From positions 1,555,001-1,619,000 of the forward strand of contig JAHQIY010000011.1 of assembly GCA_019054805.1 (NCBI GenBank): a stretch of 64,000 nucleotides of DNA, written 5' to 3'. The stretch comes from Brachionus manjavacas. Its lineage: Eukaryota; Rotifera; Eurotatoria; Ploima; Brachionidae. Below the pieces are notes generated by a model, which saw only the letters and a program-made list of their open reading frames with translations, did not search any database and had not been told where the DNA came from. The position numbers and the translations under genes were made by a program. Positions 54,471 through 64,000 of the stretch are shown here, one piece after another. How positions within the stretch are numbered: position 1 is the first letter of the stretch; every line of letters starts with the position of its first letter.

Positions 54471-56906
54471 CTTAAAGAATAAAGATGGCTTTACACCAGG
54501 CTTTTTGGCTAGATGGCGGATAAAAATTAAAATTACTTTTGACTATTAAGCTGCATTGTGTAATTAAGAGAAAATTGTTTTTATTTTTTTGTTTTAAAAA
54601 TTTTTGTGGCAACAACGCGGCCCTAGTAAATTTTTGAAATGAAATCTTGTCAGAGCGAAATTTTATGGTCTTTGCTAGACAAAGAAAAATAGATATTTTT
54701 TTGTATTATTTTTTTGTATTTAGGAAAATGAGGACATTTAATTTTGGAGAAATTCTTTTATTTAAAATTTCAATTTTTGTGTTCATTAAAGCCTAAATTT
54801 TTCAAATTTTCTCTTCTAATGACTTTAATTTGATTGATTGAAGCTAAAAAAAACTATTTGGAAAATATATTTTTTTAATGGTCATGTCTTGCGGCCTCGA
54901 GAGTCAACCCATTATCGGTCCATCTGTGGCAAATAACTCGAGGTAGATAGACAGAAAATATTTTTTCTCCAAAAGGTGTTGCTAAATAGAAATGAAAACA
55001 AATTCCGATCTTTGCACGCTCCACTGAGCCAATGGTGTTTATGGATTTTGTTGCTTTTGTCGAATTTTTCCTTTCATTTCTAGATAATTAAAATAGATAA
55101 AATACAAAATAGCTTTTAGTGTTGATGGTTATTTTTCGCAATTCCACACAAATCATTGTCTAATCTCTAGTTCAAATCGGTCACTAGGTTGGCGTTTGCT
55201 ATAAATATCAATCATATGGCAATTACTTTACATATTTTTCAAATACTTTAAAACTAAATGGAGAATTTTACTTTGACAAACGAAACAAATTCCAAACAAA
55301 TACTTGATTTTCAATAATTTATTTTTGTCATTTGATACTAGAGTGAGCAAAACTATCAAACGTAGTGCTCATCTTGGTCATGCTTGAATGATTAATTTTG
55401 TTTGCTAACTACCATGCTAAATGCAAGTATTATAACTCTTTTTGTTTAATATTTAAATAAATATGAGAAGATGCTCAGCTAAATTTTTAGATTGAAAAAA
55501 AATATATTTTTAAAAATTTTTCTAGATGCCAATTCGAACAAGAATGGTTCTGTTAGAAGCCCCTATTTTGGAGAATAATGATGGTTATGAAGTAAACTCT
55601 AGGAGTTTATTCACATTCTCTTAGATAGTGGCCTTTTACGGAAAACAAACGGCTTTTTTTAAATTTTATAAAACTTTTTTTTTATTAATAAAAATAAATA
55701 TTGTGAAAATTAATATTTTTTTAATTCCCTAATTCAACATAATATCTATGATACAAAATATTATATTTTATCATTTTCACTAAAATCTGTCATCAATGCT
55801 TTGTGAATTTAAATAAAATTATTTGAAAATAATTAGCGCTTGATCATTTTTGCATTCATTTAATAAAAAGAGTTTATATTATTATTAAATTTTATTTAAT
55901 AACCAAGCATACACAAAAATGGATATGAAATTTTTCTTAAAATAAAAAATTTATTTGGAAAATTAAAGAAAAATTTCTCAACTGTTTTAGTTTATTTTAA
56001 AATGAATTTAAAATTTAAAAACCAGGATTAACTCATTAGTATATCGATTTGGAATTTCAATCCAATTTTTTTTCAAATGATTTAAAAGCAATTTGTACTA
56101 AATCAAATTTTTAATGAGATAATTTAAATTGTATTTCAGAAAGTTCTCTTTAGAAAATAAAAAATTAATATTAAATTTTTGAAGGTTACTTATACTTACG
56201 ATCATTTGATGAATTTTTTTCAAAAATTAAATTTGCTCTACTTATTCGAAATTGGTAAGCAAACATTTAGGATGTAATTAAAAAAAATACATTTGACATT
56301 TTTAAATTAATTCCTAGCAAATATCTGATATTAGATGCTAAACCACTTGTTTAATCAAGCATTTGTAGTACCGACTCAAAGTGATCAGTTTGCCGGAAAG
56401 CAAATAAATTCAGATGGTCCGTGAGCTAAAAAAATCCAAAAATTTATTGATGCATCTTCAAAATTAGCTTCTTTTTCTAATTGATTATTTAAAAAAGCGT
56501 TCTTGTCACTTACCTGCCATCAAAAAAATAAAAAGCTAAACTTAAATTGACTTTATTTTAAAACCTATAATTTTATGCATTCGATTAATCTGTGCCAACA
56601 TTATGATTCGTATTTTTAGTTCATAAATTTGTTCAAGCGTGACCACAAAGCTCTAAACTAAACCAAATAATCAAAAAGTATTTCCAAAATATTTATTTAT
56701 TTTATCCATTCTGTGGATTTAATTATATATTTTAAAAGTCATTGATTTTTTTAAATTTTAATTGAGATAAATTTAAACATTAGTCATTGCTCCTTGCCAA
56801 CTCACCTAGTCAAAAATTTAAAAAATTTCTAGGCTTTTATTTTTAGCTATTTTAAAACAAAATATATTGCTGCGCTTGGTTCTATTTTTCATAAACATAA
56901 AAAAAG
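54471..56906. other. Intergenic and probable 5' region of the coiled-coil gene
   Basis: 2.4 kb of AT-rich DNA between two divergent genes. Slightly GC-richer patches at 54885-54950 and 55010-55070 may be untranslated first exons of the minus-strand gene; no coding exon can be supported. No RNA gene seen. Confidence 0.45.
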
Positions 56907-59900
56907 ATGTCTTTTCTAAACAATGATGATTCTAGCTATACAGTAAAAGCAATGTATTTGGGCTCGGAGCCGATGGGTGAGCTGCTCGAAGGTGAGAATG
57001 GTTCGGATGTGATTCAAGTGCCGCTCAAACGCACCATTTTGCGCACAAATTCAATCGGAAAAGAAGTTGATCTGTCGGTGGCCAGTGACTCATTGATGGT
57101 TGATTTTCTCAAAAACAATGCAGCCCCAATGAAGCTGCCAATTGAGCTTCTTGCCTACTGCGGAGCTCTGCGTCAATTGCCGCCCAACGAAATCATCACT
57201 AGAGAATTCGAGACCTTGGACAAGTCACCGCCAATGTCAAATGATCTCAATTCACCACCACTTTTTGTGACAATATTTCGGTGTCTTGAAAGCGAAAACA
57301 CGCTCTATTGCCATTCGTTTGTGATCAGGAAGGACGAAGAAGCAATGGAACTTGTCAAACTAGTTATGGAAATGTATTACAACTATGTCAAACTGAATGA
57401 ATCAATCAATTCAAATGACGAGAATGACTTGTTCAACAAAAGTGATGGGAGCAATGAATTGAATTTTAGTGATCTGAACCAGAAAAGATTTTCCCAAAGC
57501 AATGAAAAAGCAACAACCAATTTGGACAATTTGTTAAATTTGTACAATAATCAATCGGCAGAAGCCTCTCAAGGTATTTTGTCCAGAAATTTTTATTTTA
57601 ACTTAAATATTATCAGTTTTGTTTAGAGAAATCAATTGTTTCAGCAAGAGATATAATTAAAGAAGCGCTTAATTCGAGTGATTATAAGCTGGAGAAAAAT
57701 GGCGATGTACCATTGAATGAAGACGACAGCCCGATTGTGATCAAAAAAGAAAATAACGAAGAAATAGTTTACAAGCAAAATGTGTTTATCAGATGGTTGC
57801 AGCCTCCTACTCCGCCACCACCAGCTCCAATAATAAGTAATTTCTATTTTTGTTTATATAAGCCCGGTTAGCTCAGTCGGTAGAGCGTGAGACTTTTAAT
57901 CTCAAGGCCAAGGGTTCGAGCCCCTTATCGGGCGAATTTTTTAGCCTAAATTAAATGTTGAATTTTATTCCCAAAACGCAAAATTTTAACCAAATTAGAA
58001 ACATCTAATATCAAAATTAAAATTATAATTTTATTGAAAAAATTATCTTTTCGAATAATGACTAAATTGGAAAAAAGATATTATGATGTAACTCACTCAA
58101 GTCTTGCCAGCAAGCAAAATAGTTAACTCAAATTTGTTTTAAGGCTTTTAAAAAAATAATTAAATTTTTTAATTTTCTCATGTGTTAAACCTAAAGAGTG
58201 GGTGTCTAAAAATTAAGTGGAAATTAATTTTATATCTAATTTTTATTATTATAAAAAAATGTATTACAATAAATATTCTTTGAAATTTTTTATCTAAACA
58301 TTGGTCGGCGCACTTAGCTCTTTGCTTTTAAAACCAAATACTATTTTTTGATTTAAAAAAAAATTTAATAATAATTATTTTTTACAAATTTAATTAGTAA
58401 TAAATATGTTTCCTGATTAAAGCTGAGTGTTTTGTGGTAAGACTCGAAAGTGCAGTGGCCGGCGAGACAAAAATTGGTTATCGATACCAATTTTTTAAGT
58501 AATTTTAATGTATTCTTTCCGATAAGTATTTTTTAGTTTTGAAAGCCTTAGAAATTATAATCTTAGAAAATTTCATTTTTTTTTGTTTATGTATTTTTTT
58601 AATTTTTAAAAAAAAATGTTAAAAAAATGTCATTTTAAAGAAAAAAAAATGACAAAATTTTGAATAAACTTTTTCGTAATCACCTATATTGGGTCTATTC
58701 AGTAATTTGATATTTTTTATTTTAAATATATAAAAAAGAGAAAAAGTATTATTATGATGATTTTATAATTTTAGGAATAGAATACAAATTATTCTTGAAT
58801 GTTTAGTTAGATTTTTAGTTAAATTTTAGTTTGATAAATGCAATACTCCAACATATTCTCATTAATTTTAATCAAAATTATTTTATGTTACATTGATGAA
58901 TTAAGTAACCTTGTTAAACACTCAGTAATTAAAAAAATTTCTCAGTTTTTTTAATTCTGCTATAAAAAAAAGTCAATTTAAAAAATGTGAAGATTTTTTA
59001 CGAACAATTTTTAATTATAAAAAAAAAGGAAAAAGAAAAAAAATCGATGTTGTAAAATTTTTTACAAAAGAATAGAATATTTTTTTCTATAATTTCAAAC
59101 TTAAGTCTGTGAATGCAACACGTTTCAACCCTCATGGTAGTATTTTTTAACCAATATCTGTTAAAATTCAGCAAATTTAGCAGAACTTAAAAGTCAATAT
59201 ATTCGATGAATGTTGGACTAATTTGCATTTATTAATTTTGAACTTATTGAAAATAAAGGTATTTCTTATCATCATTTTTACTGTATTTTACAAAACCAAA
59301 AATTATTTCATTTCAATTGAAAAAATTAAACAAGTGTAAATTATCTGACTTTACTAGAGCGTCTTGTAACTCTATCAAAAATAGTAACATTTTTTATTTT
59401 TAATATACAAAAAAGAGTAAAAATTTCATTATTCAAATATTTTTTGTCCAGTCAGACTTCCAAAGTCGTTCTCTAGGTTTTCGAATCAAAACAAAAAAAG
59501 TTTAACAATAGCTTTATTGAAACAAAAGGTCCTAATCCAAAAACTTAACCAAAATTAATAACTCTTAAAAAAATAATAATACAACTAAAACCTATTTCTA
59601 TCAAACACTACAAAATATAAATGTAAATATTAGTTTCTAATTGAATAAAACAACTTCCTTGGGTGGTCTGCACAAGCAAACATTTTTTTTAAACAAAATT
59701 AAGATGAAAAATTAAAAAATCATTATTGTACTTAAAATTTGAATTGTTAAATTAAGAAAATTTTTTAAGAAAAATCTTTTCTAAATCTTATTTTTCCAAA
59801 ATCACAAACCCTAATTGAACATATTAATTTCGGGTCTAATGATTCAATTAATGTTAATGAAAACTGGCCAACTTCCGCAAATTTAAAAGGGATTTAAAAA

Positions 59901-61161
59901 AAAATAATATCTGACATTCTTCCTAAATTACTAAATTTAAAGAAAAAAATAAGTCAAATTCAATCTTATTCAAACAAGAACTAAATCCAATGAACGATTG
60001 TCAAGAATTATTTTTCATGTATTCTTTTTCAAACGACGAGCTTATTCAAATGAAAATTCACTTTTAAATATAATTTTAAAAAATGTCCGTAAGAATATCA
60101 ATGCCAAAAGGTACTAAGTTACTTATGGCTTATGCATTTCTTATTTTAGTATTGAAATCTCATATGATCAATTTGAGCTTTCAATTTATTGAATGATTCT
60201 ACAACCCTGTTCATTAAATCTTTGCCAATATTTAAAAAATTTTCAAAAATTTATGGAATTTTTTTTAAATTTTCAAGTACGAGAAGTCCAAGAAAAAACG
60301 CCAGAATCATTGCCCCCATTAGTGATTTATAAACAAGCACCAAGAGCTGCAACTCCACCACCCTTGATTATCCGTGAGCGTCCTCCAACCCCAATCGAAG
60401 TGCCCAAAGAACCACTGGTAATAGAGAAACGAGTTTCGGTTCCCGAACCGAATCGCAAAGTTATCATTGAGCATCTTCCTCCTCCTCCACCTAAACCCCG
60501 TGACATAATTTTAGAAAAATGGTTGCCTCGGGAGCCAGCCCCTCGTTCAGTTTATGTACAAAAATCCAAAGAGGTTTGCTACCAAAAACCTGTGTATGAA
60601 GTATTCGAAAATAAAAGTTCAAAGCATGGTCATCGTGCCAATTCGATGGAAAAAGAGGCTTCAAAAAAGTCTGTTACCCGGCGATCTAACTCAAATGAGC
60701 CGGTTTACCACTCAAATCAATCAAATGCAGTCCATTCAAACAAAAATAGCAAGCATACCAAAATAGCTGGTTATCGTATCATTAGACAAATTATTCCCGG
60801 TCCCAACTCGACCTCAAATGATATTGAAAAAGCACTGGCCAGGTCACAAAAAGTTAGCTGTACTGTATACTCGAGCCATAATCAAGCCTATTCACCATTC
60901 TATGAAAATTCAAGATATCAGTCCTGCTATTCAAATTGTGCACAAAAGACACCTGTTTGTGTTAGTTCTTATACAAATAAATATTCACCGAATATTTACA
61001 CACCACCATCAAGCTGCTATTCGGTGCTAAATTACAGTTCTCATCCAAAAGCACGCCAAGTCTCAGTTCAACAATGCTATATGCCTCAAAAAAAAAATTC
61101 TAATAAAATGGCATATAAGTGTAAGGAAATATATCGAAGTTCATCTTTCGATAGAATTTAG
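56907..61161 (+). CDS. Three-exon gene: PTB-like domain plus proline-rich repeat protein
   Basis: Exons 56907-57573, 57627-57836 and 60278-61161 join in frame (1761 nt, 586 aa) with GT-AG introns of 53 bp and 2441 bp. Residues about 10-165 (YTVKAMYLGSEPMG ... LYCHSFVIRKDEEAMELVKLVM) resemble a phosphotyrosine-binding (PTB/PID) fold, with the typical YLG strand near the start and a CHSF strand and C-terminal helix at the end. An acidic Asn/Ser-rich linker follows. Proline-rich modules of the type RWLQPPTPPPPAP, PPPLIIRERPPTP and IIEHLPPPPPKP, then ILEKWLP, span the exon 2-3 boundary. The last 200 residues are Ser/Tyr/Cys-rich and basic. Membrane segments are absent. It is probably an adaptor or cytoskeleton-associated protein; the PTB call is moderate. 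A tRNA-Lys gene lies in intron 2. Confidence 0.7.
57837..60277 (+). other. Intron 2 of the PTB-like gene, hosting a tRNA-Lys
   Basis: Donor GTAATT at 57837 and acceptor tttcaag ending at 60277; the flanking codons join as Ile-Ile-Ile-Arg-Glu-Val, continuing the proline-rich repeat pattern. The tRNA starts 25 bp after the donor. The rest (57935-60277) is AT-rich with no coding frame seen. Confidence 0.7.
57862..57934 (+). tRNA. tRNA-Lys(UUU), intronic
   Basis: Identical 73-nt gene lying in intron 2 of the PTB-like gene on the same strand, followed by a T run. Internal promoters allow its own transcription. Confidence 0.95.
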
Positions 61162-61182
61162 AAATTGTAATTAGTTTTTATT

Positions 61183-61195
61183 TCTTTAATAAAAT
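61183..61195 (+). terminator. Polyadenylation signal of the PTB-like gene
   Basis: AATAAAA follows the stop codon by about 25 bp, with a second AATAAA near 61200. Confidence 0.5.
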
Positions 61196-61305
61196 TTGAC
61201 AATAAAAAGTTCTTAAATTTATTTTAAATAATTTACTTTTTAATGAATTCAAAAATCATTTTAAAGATTGGGATAAATTTTATTTTAATTTTGAAAATAT
61301 TTAGC

Positions 61306-61378
61306 GCCCGGTTAGCTCAGTCGGTAGAGCGTGAGACTTTTAATCTCAAGGCCAAGGGTTCGAGCCCCTTATCGGGCG
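61306..61378 (+). tRNA. tRNA-Lys(UUU)
   Basis: Identical 73-nt gene downstream of the PTB-like gene, same strand, with a T-run terminator directly after. Confidence 0.95.
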
Positions 61379-62922
61379 AATTTTTTGAAAAAAATTTACC
61401 AATTAACTTTTTTAATTAATAAATGTTCTTTTTAATAGTGTCATGCTTTTAATAATTATTATATAGAATAATTTTAGCTTCTAAATATTTTTTTAATTGA
61501 ATAAGTGAAAACACAACAAATTGTTCTATTATATTCTAAAATACACTAAATTTGGCTGTCTTCATTTATTTTAATTTTATTGTAACGTTTTTTATGTCAT
61601 AATTTGGTTAAAATTTTTATGTTGCGTTTCATACCATTTTGTAAATAAATTTCTATTACATGAGTTAAAATTACTAACACATTTAAAATTATTATGTCTG
61701 ATACAACAATTTTTGATTTAAAAAATTTAAAAAAAAGTCTGTTTTAAAAAAAGAATGAAGGAGTTTTTTCGATTCTTTTTGGTACCTCATTTGAATTTTT
61801 TTCTTTAAAATCTAAAATGAATTAGTTTTTTTTATGAAAATATTTTATTTTACAAACATTAATAAAAAGAATTTACAATAAGGCTTTGAAGAGTATTTTG
61901 AACCGACTAAGAAAATAGAAAATGTAAAAAAAAATTTGAAAGTTTTAATACAAACACTTATTTAATAATGAGGAATTTGAACCAAGCCATGCTTCATTTC
62001 ATCTAAATAAAACAAGCTTTCCGTATTTTTCTAGATACCTTAATTGTAGATGATAAATTTTTTAATTGAATTGTACGAATTGTCTACACGAAAACTAAAC
62101 TAATTTAATTTTAAAATTCGAAAATTAACTAAAAAAATTATACAATTTAATTATTAAATTTTTAATTTACTAGAAATAAAATAATAAATGATATTATTGC
62201 AATTGACACTTAGAAAATTATTATCAATTTTTGGTGCTCAAAATGATATGATATTAAAATGATAAGATAAACTATTAATTATGAAATAAATTAAATTTTT
62301 TTAATAAAAATTGAATGCAGAGAGATATTTTTGGATTCAAAATTCTTTGTTAAATAATAAGGTAAACTCTGCATTATTAGAATGAACATTGTTCTATAAT
62401 AAAACAAAAATCCCACCTTCTATACTAGCTTCAAACCTTGAACGGCAATAAAATTTAAATAAGTAAAGTAACTAGCAATAACTATCTATAAGAAAATGCC
62501 AAAAAAAATTTAACTAATAGGACCGACTTATTTTCAAGTCTGGATAAACGATCGTAATTTTAATTTCCATATTTGATTTTTTTTGAATTTTTTTGAGTTT
62601 TTTAATAAAGGTTAAAAAAAATTTTTAATCTTTTTGAAATTTTGTTTTTTTAGATAAACAATTCAATTCAGGCAAAAAATATTAATTTAAATTCTCAAAT
62701 AAAAAGTCACCATATATCAAAGGAAGTAATCAATTGAAGCAATTCCACAGTAATTAATTTTTTCCTTTTTTTAATTTTTTTTATTCTTAGGAAAAATTAA
62801 TTTTTTAGCTATAAGATCAATTTAAAGTTATATTCAATAAGTCTAACTTTTTTACAATTCTTATCAAAATTTAAAATTGTGAATTCTAAATCTTCCCAAA
62901 ACAGGATTTTTATCAAAATTTT
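61379..62922. other. AT-rich intergenic DNA, nothing recognised
   Basis: No supported coding frame or RNA. It includes the 3' flank of the minus-strand channel gene. Confidence 0.6.
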
Positions 62923-64000
62923 CTAAATTTCTTCAGCAGAAGCTTCTGGTTTACATTCTAGCTCAGCCCTGACTGGATTATCTATTTTTGAATTTTTCTT
63001 TCTGATACAATTTATGCTGATTATAGCTTGGTGAATTAACAAAAACACCAGCTCAACGAATTCGATCATTGTCAACAAACTGGTTCCGATAAAAAGTCCA
63101 AAATTTCCGCCAATAAATGCAATTAGCTCTTCAGTGGTCATTACGGGAGCCTGATTTATGTGCGTGTACATCATATCATCAAAATTTACATTTATCATCA
63201 ATATGGTCTGCTGTAGTTCCTCGTATCCTGTATAATTAACCTTTTTACCATAATTTGTATAATTTCTTAAAAGATTAGTGTACCATCTATTTGGATACTT
63301 GGAAGAAGAAATGGAAGTTTCATACAAAATTTGGTTGCATTCAATAGGACATTTTTGATTGCAATCAGCTGCTCCAGTACCAGAGTGATAAATAGTTTGA
63401 ACATTTTGAAGGCATAAAATTTGGTCATCTGTTATACAAGGTTGAGCGCCCAAACTAGACAAAGGAACGGGAAACTTAAAATCATAGCAGCCACATTGTG
63501 CTATAATAAACTTTTGGAAGCAAGCCTTCAAGCAGTATCGTTGGGTGTAGTTACCCATGGTGAAATAATTTTTTAAATATGAAAACACATCATTTGTTGC
63601 CAAATTTTCTTCAGTTGAATAGTCGTCTACACAATTACTGTAGGGGGCAGGTAACCGGTTGATGATTTTTTTTTTTAGCGCAATATTTGACTGAAAGCCA
63701 ACGCTTACATCTATTCCTTCTTCATCAATGAAAGGAACAATGCTTTGGTTGTGCACCACAATTCTCATGCCAGATTTAATGCTGAAAAATTGCTGGTCTA
63801 ATTCACCAGCAAACAGTTCAAGCCTCAGACCATTCCGCCACCCTGTACTTTTAACTTCTCTGATATATGTAGAATTGTTGAATCGAAAGCAATTACCATA
63901 GTTGTAGTCATGAAAATATTCAAAGTCAGTTTCATAGCATGGATTTCCCTGAAATCGACAACTGATTAACATTTGGGACAGCCAAAATCCCATGTCGTAT
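62923..64000 (-). CDS. DEG/ENaC-family sodium channel subunit, C-terminal part (cut by window edge)
   Basis: The frame runs from the right window edge to a stop at 62923. It covers the extracellular Cys-rich region and second membrane segment of a degenerin/epithelial sodium channel. Visible family motifs in order: CF-x-N (YGNCFRFN), GLRLELF, GMRIVVHNQ, PYSNCVDDYS, YCLKACFQKFIIAQCGCYDFKFP, a CNQKCPIECNQILYETSISSSKYP block, then the pore and second membrane helix (GGNFGLFIGTSLLTMIEFVELVFLLIH). The selectivity-filter position reads GTS (family G/SxS). About 30 residues of cytoplasmic tail follow. The first membrane segment and N-terminus are absent, so the Met encoded at 63991-63993 is unlikely to be the true start; the gene continues outside the window. 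Members form trimeric, amiloride-sensitive cation channels in the plasma membrane. Confidence 0.9.
   Translation of the reverse strand, partial: YDMGFWLSQMLISCRFQGNPCYETDFEYFHDYNYGNCFRFNNSTYIREVKSTGWRNGLRLELFAGELDQQFFSIKSGMRIVVHNQSIVPFIDEEGIDVSVGFQSNIALKKKIINRLPAPYSNCVDDYSTEENLATNDVFSYLKNYFTMGNYTQRYCLKACFQKFIIAQCGCYDFKFPVPLSSLGAQPCITDDQILCLQNVQTIYHSGTGAADCNQKCPIECNQILYETSISSSKYPNRWYTNLLRNYTNYGKKVNYTGYEELQQTILMINVNFDDMMYTHINQAPVMTTEELIAFIGGNFGLFIGTSLLTMIEFVELVFLLIHQAIISINCIRKKNSKIDNPVRAELECKPEASAEEI

Noticed and set aside
1-64000. CRISPR array, rRNA or bacterial operon features
   Set aside because: No regularly spaced short repeats, no rRNA-like segment, and the gene structure is eukaryotic.

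Overview
This is a very AT-rich nuclear segment from an animal. It has spliceosomal introns (one only 53 bp), a DEG/ENaC channel gene, two genes descended from animal-type fatty acid synthase (FAS), and six nuclear tRNA-Lys(UUU) genes. Small introns and strong AT bias would fit a small invertebrate such as a monogonont rotifer, but that is inference; no marker here settles the taxon.

Positions 1-40573 are a repeat-built accessory block. One composite unit of roughly 8-9 kb is present as a tandem array of truncated copies plus an inverted copy at the left edge. The unit holds a retropepsin-bearing fragment, a CR1/jockey-like LINE (called LINE-A here), an AT-rich tail, a small unknown ORF, a GC-rich 0.46-kb module, a much older decayed LINE (LINE-B) and a 274-bp solo LTR. 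Copies are joined by abrupt junctions at about 19518, 24008, 30182 and 39258. The left 8.66 kb is a large palindrome (arms 1-2425 and 6238-8661); its spacer contains a broken 3' end of the FAS-like gene that lies 35 kb away. One unit carries a Ginger-like DNA transposon (9673-11238) with long terminal inverted repeats and a TAAA target duplication. Two paralogous copies act as natural empty sites: one lacks the LTR, the other lacks LINE-A.

Positions 41296-51177 hold the most interesting locus: two divergent FAS-derived genes. Both lack ketosynthase, enoyl reductase and any recognisable acyl carrier protein domain. Both keep the acyltransferase (AT) serine, but their ketoreductase lacks the catalytic tyrosine region, and their thioesterase has Thr in place of the serine nucleophile and has lost the catalytic histidine. 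They have lost different middle domains: copy 1 keeps a dehydratase with both catalytic residues, copy 2 keeps the pseudo-methyltransferase and structural ketoreductase. Their AT segments are almost identical and form a 1.2-kb inverted repeat, while the rest has diverged strongly, which suggests recent gene conversion.

Positions 51178-64000 look like ordinary euchromatin. There are six tRNA-Lys(UUU) genes (two in a hairpin pair, one inside an intron, one with an acceptor-stem mismatch), an unrecognised Ala/Gln-rich coiled-coil gene, a three-exon gene with a PTB-like N-terminus and a proline-rich C-terminus, and the C-terminal part of a DEG/ENaC channel cut by the right window edge. No CRISPR array, rRNA or bacterial operon is present.
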